Source: Heterotrichella gracilis
Lineage: Eukaryota; Sar; Xanthophyceae; Tribonematales; Xanthonemataceae
Assembly: GCA_032358255.1 (NCBI GenBank)
Contig: JAULBX010002445.1
Coordinates: 62,001-126,000 of the forward strand
Length of the DNA: 64,000 nt
Reading direction: 5' to 3'
In this document: in pieces, positions 11,123-22,108 of the stretch
How the letters are laid out: every line of letters begins with the position of its first letter
Position numbering within the stretch: the stretch's first letter is position 1
The notes under the pieces: generated by a model
Database searches by the model: none
The model's input: only the letters and a program-made list of their open reading frames with translations
Told to the model about the DNA's origin: nothing
Position numbers and translations under genes: made by a program

Positions 11123-11280
11123 ATCCAAGCTCTGTTGGCAGCGCCTGGTTGATGTTGGTGTACTGGAACTTGAACCCAGACTCCTGTGCGCGCGCCAGCA
11201 ACACCTTTTGACCCTCCAGGACCACGCTGGCGCCCTCACCCAACAGCGTCTGGCTGGCAAAATCAGGCACCGGCACCCAG
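11123..11280 (-). repeat. Copy of the last SDR exon downstream of its stop
   Basis: About 155 bp repeat 11325-11480 (end of the SDR gene, region encoding [20 protein letters not shown]) beyond the stop codon of the true gene. Substitutions are scattered and small length changes occur. It lies in the 3' UTR or spacer and is probably not translated. Confidence 0.8.
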
Positions 11281-11322
11281 CTATGTCACCCCCCAAAAAA
11301 TGGATCCACCCCCCAAAAAACC

Positions 11323-14226
11323 CTATCTGAGCTCCGTCGCCAGCGCCTGGTTGATGTTGGTGTACTGGAACTTGAACCCAGACTCCTGTGCGCGCGCAGG
11401 CAGCACCTTTTGACCCTCCAGAACTACACTGGCGCCCTCCCCAAGCAGCGCCTGGATGGCAAAATCCGGAACCGGCATCCAGCTTGGTCGACCCATGACT
11501 GTACCCAGGGCTGAGCAGAAGTCGCCCATGCGCACGGGGTTGGGCGCGGTGGCGTTGTATGCGCCCTTGTAGGCGGGGTTGGTGATGGCCTCCAGGTAGA
11601 GGTTCACAAGGTCCTCCCTGGGATGGGAGATTGAGAGGGTTTGTGTGAGGACTTGCAGGGTAATGGGAGAATTTGGTGCGCAATGAGAGGGTTTGAGTGC
11701 AGGTATGTGCGAGGGATTCTGGTGGTGACATGCGCCCATGTGTTGGTATGGCCTTACAGATACAGGGTCAAGAATCCTCCGAGAGGGTAATATAAAACCT
11801 GCCCTTAATCCTTTGACTGCCAATGATACAGCTAGGTTCCCAGTACCCCTCAAAAACCCACATATCCCACATATGCCTCCCCTTCCCCACCCACCCACCT
11901 GTGGATCCACGAGCACCACTGCCGCCCGCTCCCCAGCGGGCCCCCAGCAAACAGTGCGAAAATGGGCAGCATCTTGCCAAGCACACCCCCCTCTTTGCTC
12001 AGCACAATCCCTGTGCGCACCACCACCACGCGCCCCACTTGGGCCTTGTTGGCAGCCTCCTCCCACTCCCGACAGACCTCGGCGAGATAGTCTCGACCGC
12101 TGGAGGAGGTTTCGGTGAATGCTGCTGAGTCGCTAGCCCCGTAGAACCCTGCGGAGCGGTTCACGCCATAGTACCCTGCGTTGGTGGCGGGGCAGGGGGA
12201 GGGGGGGTAATCACACCCCCGGTGCAGACCCTAAACCCTAATCGTGAACCCTACTAGGACCCTGCATTGGTGGAGGGGCAGGAGGAGGGGGGGTTACCAC
12301 ACTCCCAGTGCAGACCCTACACCCTAAATGCAAATCCTAAACACCCGCATGGGTGCGTGCAGTGGCGTGTGCGCATGTGCATGTGCTGCGGCAAGCAGCT
12401 GGAGCTGCCTTGTGGGTTGTCAGATACCATTGCATTGTGCTGGATGTTGATGCAGCCGCCAAGTTTATTGGAACGCATGTCCATTTCTAAAAGACCACAA
12501 GTAGTAATCCCCAAGGGTTAATGACATGTAAGCCTGACACCCCATCCCCCTAAACCCTACATCCACCCCTATGCCAACAGCTGTTATCGCCCTAACACCT
12601 AAATCACGCACTCACAGCAGATGACTGTGGACGCTTGTCCTGCTAAGGGGTTTGTTCTAGGGTTTAGGGATTGACTACGCACCCACAGCAGACGACGACA
12701 CCAGCGCCTGTGGCCGCTTGTCCTCTGGCAGTGCGTTGATTGCGTTGACCAGGGTGTTGGTCACGTTCACCCGCGAGCGCTTGATCTCTGTTTTGATCTC
12801 GGGGGTCCATCGGGTGCCAATGGGCTCACCTGCACGGGAGGGCAATTCCATTTTAATTATCTTGCCACGCCCCAAGGGTAGGTTACTTCGCACTACCGCT
12901 GCCATGGCAGTGTCCCCTGCGGCAACCCTGAACCCTAATCCCCTAAATTTTCAACACCGGCACCGCAAACTTCAACCCTGTGCCACCCTGCCGCACGTGT
13001 GCTCAACCCACCTGCCAGTTTGACCATCCCTCCAACTGTCGGGCGCCACTAGCTGCACCGCAGGGAGGGCGGGGCATGGAAGCTTCCGTGTGCAACCCTA
13101 AGCCCTAAACTCTACAACCTGAAACCTGCACTGTAAACACTGCACCCAAATTTGGCACACACCTGCCAGGTTGACCACCACATCGGAGCCAGAGATGGCA
13201 TCCCTCCAGCTTTCGGGCGCCACTAGCTGCACCCCAGGGAGGGCGGGGCGGGGCAGCTTGGCCCTTGCCTTGGCTGTGTCCCGTGTGAGCACCCGCACCT
13301 GGTGGCCCAGTGCCACCAGCTTCTGGATGAGGCGGGTGCCGATCAGTCCGGTGCCACCTGGGTATGGGTGTGGGTGGTGGGTGGGTGGCGTGGGCGGGTG
13401 GTAAAGCAGGTGGTGATGAAACACAGGGTGGGTGGTGGGTGGTGGTGGTGTTGATGGTGCAGTAAATGGTGGATGTGCAATCAGTTTCTGGATGAGGCGG
13501 GTGCCGATCAGGCCTGTGCCACCTGGCGATGGGTGTGGGTGGTGGGTGGTGGGTGGTAAGGCAGGTAGTGACGAACAGAACGCGTGGGTGGTGGGTGGCG
13601 AAGGTTGTGCAGGTGGTGGTGGTGGTGCACCAAGTTGGTGGTTGCGGATGGTGGCAACGCCCGCACACAGGTACACCACCCCTGCCCCGCTGCCTGTCCC
13701 CTAAAATACAGCCACATCCGCCCTCCCTACCAGAAATTTGCATACCCCCGCCATGCACCCCCACACCACCCCGACCACAAGCGCCTCAGGGGGGTGATTG
13801 CCAGCAACAGTTGCTGGCATAGGTGGATCAATAACCAGGAAGCGCTGAAGGTGCTCGGAACCCCACACTTGCCATGCAAGGCACGTAGAAAGCATAGGAT
13901 GCCTGTCATCACTTGCTGTTGGTAGCTGCTGTGGTGTGGCATGGCCCATGTGGATGCGTGTGCCTACCTGTGATGGCAATCGTCTTCTTGTCGCCGGCAG
14001 CTAGGCAGGTGGTTGCAGCGCTGGCTGTCCTGCCTGATGCGGTGTGTGCGAAGGGAGATGGCTTCAAAGAGGTCCCCAAAAAGCTATTTGAGGTAGCCAG
14101 CGACACACGAGGCTTGCCGTGGCATGCTGGGCGATGGGCGCTGCACCTGGCTGGCGCTGCCATTTGGCTGCTGGACTTGCATGCCGTGGTTGCGTTACAG
14201 CGTTGTGTGCTGCTGGCGGTCTGCAT
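11323..14226 (-). CDS. TIGR01777-family epimerase, SDR39U1 / GIANT CHLOROPLAST 1-like
   Basis: This is an extended short-chain dehydrogenase-like NAD(P)-binding protein. Plant members (Arabidopsis GC1/SulA) are plastid proteins that affect plastid division; the bacterial relative is YfcH. Five minus-strand exons (13968-14226, 13163-13357, 12683-12829, 11899-12175, 11323-11617) give 390 codons plus a stop with consistent phases. The N-terminal ~75 residues are Ser/Thr/Ala-rich, as in a transit peptide. The nucleotide-binding motif [13 protein letters not shown] spans the first junction. Other family motifs are [24 protein letters not shown] (YxxxK-equivalent region), [32 protein letters not shown] and [11 protein letters not shown]. 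It ends [12 protein letters not shown]. Copies of exon 2, exon 4 and the last exon lie in introns and downstream. Catalytic function in this family is unproven. Confidence 0.88.
12255..12330 (-). repeat. Copy of SDR exon 4 acceptor region beside telomere repeats
   Basis: The segment with accctgcattggtggagg and the following G-rich tract repeats 12171-12230. The two copies are separated by a block reading accctaaaccctaatcg. It is one of the cleanest exon-end/telomere-repeat/exon-end arrangements on the minus strand. Confidence 0.75.
13018..13080 (-). repeat. Copy of the 3' half of SDR exon 2
   Basis: The stretch with gggcgccactagctgcacc and gggagggcggggc repeats 13215-13250 of the true exon, in the following intron, next to imperfect CCCTAAA units at 13094-13110. 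Confidence 0.7.
13477..13550 (-). repeat. Copy of the 5' end of SDR exon 2
   Basis: The stretch with tttctggatgaggcgggtgc and the acceptor side gtgccacctgg repeats 13320-13385. On the minus strand it again reads [13 protein letters not shown], then diverges. It lies in intron 1. Confidence 0.75.
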
Positions 14227-14830
14227 CGTGGCTCCCTGCCGCAGGTGTCGTCGAGCGTTTCAGCCAAGTTATCCGATACGGGTGGCTAATGCACGGCGAT
14301 GGCCAATCACAGAACACTGTGAAGTGCGGACACCAACTGCAGCTACAGACAGAGCGATCGACTAGTCGTTGCAAGTAATACGGCAACGGCTCCTGAGCTC
14401 ATTGTGCTATTGAAAGCAATAGGATGTTGGCTTATCCATACGTGGCTGCTGCAGAAAGACTTTTTTGTTAGTATTCCACAGCGCCCTCTTTTTCCAGGGC
14501 TGCCCAAACAGTGGGAACAAGGGCCGCCTATCAAGCAACATCCAGCCGTGTACAGCTTCATTTGATCACAGCAAGAAGTTGAAGCTGTTGGCTGCAAGTT
14601 TGTGCTGAAAAACAGGTGTCTGTGGACAGGTATTCGGTTGGCAAAAAGCTGCCGTGCAATCGAGGGGCAACCCTAGTCCCTTGTTCGAGCTTTCGTGTGG
14701 GGCACCAGCAACAAACGTCCTTGGACTGGCGGTGGGAAAGACAGCGAGCTGAAATGGCTCTCACAGGACAGGTTTGTGCTGTGCATGCTGCCACAGGAGC
14801 TACCTTTTCGCCAGGGCTCACCCACTCACC

Positions 14831-17800
14831 ATGGTCTTTGCCATGCAGACGCCTGGTATTGAGCAGCGCTGTCTGGCTTCTGCCCCAAGGTGATCTCTGA
14901 GCCATTGAGTGTGTTTCATGCGTTACAACTTGACGAGAACCGTTGGCTGACGTGGCTGTGTGTTGGTGCAGCTCTGGTCACAGACAGGGCAGGCAACTTC
15001 ATGCCCCAAGGTGCGTGCACAACCCACTCTCCATTGCTGCCACACTGCTTAGCTTAAATTGGGCCCACTTCTCGAGAACTGTCCACTTGCATGGGGTCTT
15101 GTCTTGACATAACTTGAAACTGGTACAAGTGGACCTTTCCTGGAAGGTTGAGTAAGCCGTGGAGTACTTTTTGCCCAGTATGGCTTAGTGAGGTGTGGGT
15201 GGTGCAGGCAACTACTTGGCCCTTGCACAAGCTCCCAGAGGCTTCTACAGCCCAGTGCACTGGGACGCAAGCAGTTCAGGCTCCATGCAGCAGTGGCTAC
15301 AGAAAACAGGTAGGGTTGCAGGAATCAGGACCGTGTGTGTTCCTAGGTGGGCTGGAACCACCAACAGTCATGGGTAGCACGCGTGGTGCATCCGCCACCT
15401 TGACAGTATCATGCATGCTCATGTTGGTAAGGCATCCAACAACATGATAGTAGCGTGCGTGCTCCAGTGGGGGATGCATCCACCATTGGCACACGCCACG
15501 CACTCCGTATTACTCTCCTTTGCTGCTTGCGAAGTGTTGCAAGTGGGACTCACACACCGCATTGCCACTGCAGCACGCCGGCGTTCAAGCAGATCGACTG
15601 GGAGACGCTCGGCTTTGGATTGGACCACGTTGGATCGGTACGGCTGTTATTAGTTTAGTAAGCTGCTAATGTGCATTCGAGCAGTACAGCCAGACTAGCA
15701 GTCAGCCTTGCACATGCAGCGCCGGGCAGGTCTAGGTTTGCCCGTGGTTGCAAGCTTGTATCGTCCAAACCACCCAACAGCACTGCCCTGGCTAGCCTCA
15801 TAAGAGAAGCTCTGCATCCGCTCAGCTGTTGGCCCATGGCTTCACCATCCCTCAGAGCGCTGAGCCTTTTAGCTGGATTGAGTGCGGAGGACCTTCATTC
15901 AGATTACACCAATTATTGATAAATATGGTATTTGACTGGGATTTCTCTTTGCAGACCATGTATGTTGCCACCTGTGGGCCCGACGGCCAATGGCACGCCC
16001 CACTAGAAGCCTACAGCCCTGAGGTCGTACTCATACATTTATCAGTTTCATTTCAACTATCTGTTCATTGTTTTAATTTGCAGACCATGTATGTGGCCAC
16101 CTGTGGGGACGATGGCCAATGGCACGGCCAACTTCAGCCCTACGGCCCCCTGGAGATCTACCCCAGCGCGCAAGCGCTCAACTACGGGCAGGCCATCTTC
16201 GAGGGCATGAAGGCGCAGCGCGCCACCAACGGGGGGGTGGTGCTGTTCCGGCCGGACCGGAATGCGGCCCGCATGGCGGAGGGAGCGGCGCGCATGAGCA
16301 TGCCCGCGCCTCCTGAGGAGGTGTTTGTGGAGGCGGTCAAGGAGACTGTGCGGGCAAACATCGACTTTGTGAGTATTTGGGGCGGAGAGTGTGGGGTTTG
16401 GGCGTTTATATTGGGGCATGTGGGCGCCATTCGCCAGCTGGGCGGTGGGTCTGTTTCAGCCGAGTAGGAATGCTGCTCGCATGGCACTGGTGGCGGGAGG
16501 GTGGCGAGCAACACACTGTGCATGGGCTAATGGCGTGGTGGGTACTGGTGCCTACCATCCGCCACGCCAGTGGTGCTTTGCCGACTGCATGCAGGCCCCA
16601 GTGCTTAGCCACCTTTTCTTGATGTACAGAACACTTGCAGCACGTTTTTATATTTCCACTCACAGCGGTTATTTTTTGTTGTTGTAGGTCCCTCCCATTG
16701 GAAAGGGCTCGCTGTACCTGCGGCCACTGCTTATCGGCAGTGGGCCCATCTTGGGCCTTGGCCCCGCCCCGGAGTACAAGTTCACTGTCTTCTGTGCCGC
16801 TGTGGGGGCCTACTTCAAGGTACAGCCAGCATTGCAATTGAAAGGGGGCTGAGCACTAGCGCATGTCATATTACTGAGCAAGCAAGTGATAAACAGCATC
16901 TGTCAGACATCGTGTCAGCAAACAGAATGCATTGTCATCACACCGGTGTGATCATCCGGTGTGATCACACCGGCACACTGCGCATGCGCTCCTGCATGTC
17001 CCCCCGTGGGTGCAAATCATCCCCAATCCCAAAACGAGCTGCCTGTGTCGCGGGCCCTTCCACCAGTGCACGACCCACCTCGCCCCTGTTCTACAGCCGT
17101 TGCAAATGACCTTCTGTTAATATCATCTCGTTCCAATTGGGGTTGCAATCACAGTGCTAAATAGCACTGACAATGAAGACATGCATGGACAAACTGCATG
17201 GCAGGTGCCCACAACACAGTTGCACTCACAGTCACAGGCGTTGAGTACATATACAACCCTTAATCCATCGACAATAATACTCACAACCTCAATGTTTCCA
17301 TGCACAGGGTGGGCAGCTGACCCCCATTGACCTGCTCGTTGAGGAGGCCTTCCACCGCTCAGCGCCCCGCGGCATGGGCGGCACCAAGGCGGCAGGCAAC
17401 TATTCCCCAGTGCTGGTGTCGCAGCTCGCGGCCAAGAAGCAGGGCTACGCTGATGTGCTGTTCCTGGATGCCAAGCACGACCTGCACCTGGAGGAGGTGT
17501 CCTCCTGCAACATCTTTGTGGTCAAGGGGAAGACCATCAAGACGCCGGCCATCAAGGTAGGGTTTTGGAGTGCAGGGTATAGGGATCACAAACCCTAAGC
17601 AGTCAACACATCAAGCCCCACCTCTACCCGTCCCCAATCACCCACACACCCAACCCCAGGGCTCAATGCTCTCGGGCGTCTCCCGCGCCTCAGTCATCGA
17701 GCTGGCCCGGCTTGGTTGCTACACCAAAGGTGGGGAAACGGGCTGACTACCACCACGCAGGCACCGCCACCACCAGCAAACCACCCCTTTCACTCCCTTC

Positions 17801-18701
17801 ACCCCACCCCATCATACACCCACGCTTCCAGTTACACCCACCCAAATACTGTCCCCTCACACCCACGCATCCCACCCCTCAGGGCTCCATCCTGCCTGGC
17901 GTCACCCGCGCCTCTGTGATCGAGCTGGCCCGGCTTCGGGGCTACACTGTTGAGGAGACCGACGTGCCCATCCATTATGCCATGGAGGCCGACGAGGTGT
18001 TCACCACAGGCACGGCTGTGGTGCTGTGCGCGGTGGGCAGCATCACCTTCCAGGGGAACCGCAGGCAGTATGGCGAGCCGGGGGAGCCAGGTGCGCGGCG
18101 GTTTGGTGGTAGTGGACAAGGTGCAGCCCGCTGCATGGGGTCATGGTGCAGATTGTGAGGTGGTGCTTGTAAATGGATGTGGGCGAGGTGTTCACCACAG
18201 GCGCCGTGGTAAGTTTGTGCGCGGTGGGCAGCATCACCTTAAAGGGGAACCGCAGGCAGTTTGGCAAATCGGGGAGCCAGGTGCAATGCAGGCTTTGGGT
18301 TTTGCAAGGTCAAAGAGTTTGGCAAAACAGCACCATGACAGAATTGCTTGGCGCCGCGTGAGCAAGGCCGACTGCCCATTTGACTGGATTGCATGGAAGT
18401 AATGAACCATCTGTGCAAGACTGGCTGCTAATCTCGCTGTATTCCTAAATCTCTGTATTTACCTACCCTGCCCAACCATCTGTACATGTGTGCAGGCCCC
18501 ACCACGCTTGAGCTGTACACTGCGCTGACTGGGCTGTGCCTGACCTATGATCACGCTGGTCGACAAAATGCATGGCACTGACCACTGAATTCCGCGTGAA
18601 TTCTGTGTACAGGTCCCACCACGCTTGAGCTGTACACCGCGCTGACTGGGCTGCAGCAGGGCAAGGAGGAGGACCCCTTTGGCTGGGTGGTACCGCTGTG
18701 A
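14831..18701 (+). CDS. BCAT: Branched-chain-amino-acid aminotransferase (plastid type)
   Basis: This class IV PLP enzyme carries out the last step of Leu, Ile and Val synthesis (and the first of breakdown). Firm exons are 15574-15637 ([13 protein letters not shown]), 16084-16368, 16688-16819, 17308-17556, 17883-18090 and 18613-18701. Landmarks are [26 protein letters not shown], the PLP-lysine region [13 protein letters not shown], the [13 protein letters not shown] block, [34 protein letters not shown] and the end GWVVPL. The first exon is provisional: 14831-14889 ([19 protein letters not shown]) matches the phase of the next acceptor, but other upstream coding-like stretches (e.g. 15208-15299) leave the N-terminus open. 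Degenerate copies of four exons lie in the introns, and a decayed copy of the 3' half follows at 21146. Confidence 0.9.
15955..16020 (+). repeat. Upstream in-frame copy of BCAT exon 3 start
   Basis: Acceptor cag and codons [20 protein letters not shown] repeat [20 protein letters not shown] at 16084 onward, about 125 bp apart. The frame stays open through the copy, so it is a candidate alternative acceptor exon. Confidence 0.75.
16937..16973. repeat. Two adjacent perfect palindromes in a BCAT intron
   Basis: ATCACACCGGTGTGAT (16937-16952) and CCGGTGTGATCACACCGG (16956-16973) are each perfect palindromes and share the words ATCACACC and GGTGTGAT. They could form hairpins or bind a dimeric protein. 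Confidence 0.7.
17655..17735 (+). repeat. Decayed copy of BCAT exon 6 start
   Basis: The sequence from the acceptor through [19 protein letters not shown] repeats the true exon at 17880-17950, then diverges. It lies in the preceding intron after AAACCCTAAG and a pyrimidine-rich tract. Confidence 0.75.
18168..18292 (+). repeat. Decayed copy of BCAT exon 6 end with donor
   Basis: About 120 bp repeat the end of the exon ([22 protein letters not shown]) including gagccag followed by gtgc, just downstream of the true donor. A small deletion shifts the frame. Confidence 0.75.
18490..18540 (+). repeat. Decayed copy of BCAT last exon start
   Basis: The sequence gtgcaggccccaccacgctt and the codons [12 protein letters not shown] are repeated about 115 bp upstream of the true last exon (18605-18660). 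Confidence 0.75.
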
Positions 18702-20113
18702 GGTCCCGCTATGAGTGCAGCAGGATGTGGGGTGGGGTCCTAGGGTTTATGGAAAGTAGCAGGACCTCGTTTTGAGGGGTATGCGATTTTTTTTCCACGT
18801 GCAGCCAGCATGTCATGTACCAGCACTATTATTGCAACCTCGTTCCTGCATGGGTTGTGCACCTGTGGGCAAATATTGGACCAGTAGAATTGCGGTACTG
18901 TGAAAAGACCCCCGCTTTGCCGAGTTGACTTCGTTTACCTGATATTGACCCGTATTATATAGGTGTATTGTAAATGCAGCTGCAGTAACCTATCAAATGC
19001 TGTGCAGCACTTGACTGTTGACTAGGTGCATGCCCTGCGGCGCACGCCCCAGGCAACGGCTGGCCAGGGCGCCTGATCATCCAGGGCTGGAACAAGCCAG
19101 TTGGTTTAACGCATACACACCAAGGCCAGATGGTGTTGCCCAGTTGGTAAACCATATGACGTGTTTTGGTGTGTATCTTGAAATAACAAGCAGTCACAGT
19201 AATTACATTTTATAAAATAGCATGCAGACCAATCAGCTGCGTGCAGTGCCCTTTAGGGTATGGTATACCCCTGCGGCAGCTCCAGAGGCTGTCCCCTCGT
19301 TTGGAGCCTGCAGTACGCCCCCTGACCAGCTCGTGCAGCACGAGTCGTGCCTGGTGTATATTTAATGGAATGCACGCTTCTTCCTTCCGCAATGACTGGG
19401 CTGCAAGCGGGCTCAATCCCGCTTTTCTTGTTGTACTTTCCAGACAGATGTGTAGGTACGCAATGGGTAGTAAGGGTACTGTAGCGCTGTGGTTGGCTCT
19501 GGCTGGATGTATCACACTGTTGGCCCTCAGGACCCAGCCTAGGGCCTAGGGTCCCAGCTGGTAAAATTACCAACTGCTGTCCCCGCAAGCAGCCTATCCG
19601 TACCCTCCCTGGGTCAAAACAAGGCAGGTATAAACAATGTGACTTGTGCTAACGTATCACAAGCAGCATGGCAACAGTAGTGGCACATAGCGAGCAAACA
19701 GTCAAACTGATGTTGGGTCGGAGCATTTTGCATGCATGCGTATGTGCATGCATGTGAAAGACTTTCACCAAGAGTTCAAGCTTGTCCTGAAATATCCTCA
19801 CCCGTTTGCCTATTTCGTTAAAATTATACTGGGCTGTGCATTACCCAAAAGTGAAGCGTTATATATGGCTGCCCCTGGGCTAGATTCAGGCTTAGATTGC
19901 ACATATATACTGTCACCTTAAGGATTTACAGGTGTAAGTTACAAGGCAGTTGTCTCGTTGTTACCTCTAAGCGCAGTTGCAACAAAAGTCACTGTTATCA
20001 TTGTGAAGCTGGTCTCAGCAACTGTTGCTAACACTGAAGTGTACAACACTGTATGTCAGCACGCCCTACCCCACCCCATGAGGCCATAGGCCACAGGCCT
20101 AGCCACCGCCAAC
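18702..20113. other. Spacer between BCAT and the coiled-coil gene
   Basis: I see no convincing coding region here. A TGTAA-like word occurs near 18968. The right part should hold the promoter of the gene starting at 20114. Confidence 0.5.
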
Positions 20114-20923
20114 ATGAAGTTCTTCAGCAAAGGCAAGGGACCATCAACGTCAACTCAGGGTACAATCTCAGACCCTGTCCGCCATATCCTACATAGCCTG
20201 CAGGAGGGTTGTACCCATACCATAGAAGAGAAGGCCCTGTTCGTGTTGGGCCACAAGCATAACGCGGGGCTGAGCGCCAGCCAGTGGTCTGAGCTATGGA
20301 GGCAGCTACCCTCTGACCTAAAACTGGCGACTGTGAAGTTGCAGAGAGAGAGCTGGGCCAACCCTGGTGAGCAAACTGTCCACGTAGCACTCCACCTGCA
20401 ACACCTCCCGTCCCCATTGCGCCATCACTGTACAGTACATCTATGTATCACAGTTCCTCTCTGGTTTCGTTCCCAAGTCACTCTGCAATCCCACCATCCT
20501 GCTTCAAGCAGCCAGTTGAGTTTCTGTTAAAAGTTAACTTTTAGGACGGTCACCATGTATGCAAATTTTGCTCAGCTTCTTATCTCAAACTGCTATCAGA
20601 TGCTTGCCTGCCCTGGAAGCTACTCGTTGTTGAACATGGCAACCCCCTTTGCATGCCCTGCACCCCCTACCTAGCTCTCAATCGCAGGGTCGCAAAGCGG
20701 GCCAAGCCGGGCCGGAGATCCGGCTCAAGCAGCCATCCAGGTGGCGCAGCAGCAGGAGCTGGTGGTGCAGCAGGTAGTGCAGGCAGTGCAGCAGGTAGAG
20801 CAGGCAATGCAGCAGGTAGCGCAGCAGCTACAGAAGCTACAGAAGCAGCAGCAGCCCTTGGCCCCGCCACCTCCCAGGTTAGTCGGCGACGCCAACGTGA
20901 CCTCATTTTTATCAGGGCGATGA
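20114..20923 (+). CDS. Small coiled-coil protein of unknown function
   Basis: Two exons (20114-20366 and 20688-20923) join in phase (AACCCTG / GGTCGC) into 162 codons plus a stop. The N-terminal half begins MKFFSKGKGPSTSTQG and contains an amphipathic segment with WSELWRQLPSDLKLATVKLQ. The second half is a Gln/Val heptad stretch (LVVQQVVQAVQQVEQAMQQV, then AQQLQKLQKQQQ) that should form a coiled coil, then a Pro run and the C-terminus NVTSFLSGR. No enzyme motif, signal peptide or membrane segment is seen and I do not recognise a family. Unlike most neighbours, it shows no intronic copies of its own exons. Confidence 0.55.
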
Positions 20924-21145
20924 GCTGAGTCATGACAGGTGATTGAAAACGTGCCTGTGTCTCGCACCAGGGGCACAAAGGGGAGACCAAGGAAGAAGGT
21001 GGCAGGCAAGGCGTCCAAGAGGAGCAGCTTGACAACCATTTTTGAGGGTGACGATCCATGTCAACCCACGACCCCTTGAGGGTGGAGGTGTAAGCAGCGC
21101 ACCACCATTTATACTTTGCTGCCATATAGGCATGCAGAATTAGCA

Positions 21146-22108
21146 CTGGGATACTACTCGCCCGTGCTGGTGTCGCAGCTTGCGGCTAAGAAGCAGGGCT
21201 AGGCAGGGCTGTTCCTGGATGCCAAGCATGACCTGCACCTTCAGGAGGGTCCTCCTGAGACACCTCTGTGTCAAGGGCAAGACGCCGGCCATCAAGGTAG
21301 TGTGGAGGGTTTGCAAACCCTAAGCAGTCAACACATCCACCCCCCCCACACACACACAATCCCCAGAGGCTCATTCTACACGGCCCCACACCCCACTAAA
21401 CCCCATAGCACGTCCGCACTCACACCCATCCATTTATCACCCCCCAGGGATCCATTCTGCCGGGCGTCACCGCGCCTCTGTCACGAGATTATCCGACTTC
21501 GGGGCAACACCGTGGAGAAAGTGGATGTGCACATCCTTGATGGAGGCCGACGAGGTGTTCACCACAGGCACTGCGATGGTGCTGTGCGCGGTGGGCAGCA
21601 TCACTTTCAGGGGGAACGGGCAGTTTGGCAGTGAGGGGCAGCCAGGTACGTGGTGCCTGGTGTTTTTTGGCACTGGAAAGTTACAGTTGCATGCCTGATC
21701 TGATGCGTTCCCATTTACGCTACAAGGCGTGCAGTGCAACCTATTCGCAAGAAGGCAGCCTGCCTGGTGCTCGTGTCTGTTTTTCCACCGCTGTGATGGT
21801 TTGGTCAGGGTTGAGGGTTGAAACGCTTGTGGACTTGCTGACTGATCCTGTGTTGACTTTAACATCTATATAGCGTCATGATAGTGTCCTCCTTGGCGCC
21901 GCTTGTGCAAGCCCTACTGCTCACCTGGATTGTACGGCTAATTGCATATAAATAAAAGATAAAGGTGAATGACATGTGCTATGTGCAGCTGAATGCACGT
22001 AATTAATAAATGATATGTGCGTGTGCAGGTCCTACCACGCTTGAGCTGTACACCGCGCTGACTGGGCAAGGAGGAGGACCCCTTTGGCTGGGTGGTGCCG
22101 CTGTGAGG
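21146..22108 (+). pseudogene. Decayed partial copy of the BCAT 3' half
   Basis: Three blocks follow the order and spacing of BCAT exons 5 to 7, with intron sequence kept: 21150-21300 ([15 protein letters not shown], then a stop), 21447-21655 (the GSILPGVT block to the donor) and 22028-22108 ([10 protein letters not shown] to WVVPL and a stop). Frameshifting losses occur in all blocks: bases lost in the GYADVLF region, in the EEVSSCN region, around the Ala-Ser of the GVTRASVI block, and the LQQGKE codons in the last block. Retained introns show a DNA-level duplication, not a retrocopy. The three blocks together are too damaged to encode an active enzyme. Confidence 0.88.

Noticed and set aside
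11123-11280. Extra exon of the SDR gene
   Set aside because: It lies beyond the in-frame stop at 11323 and repeats the last exon rather than extending it.
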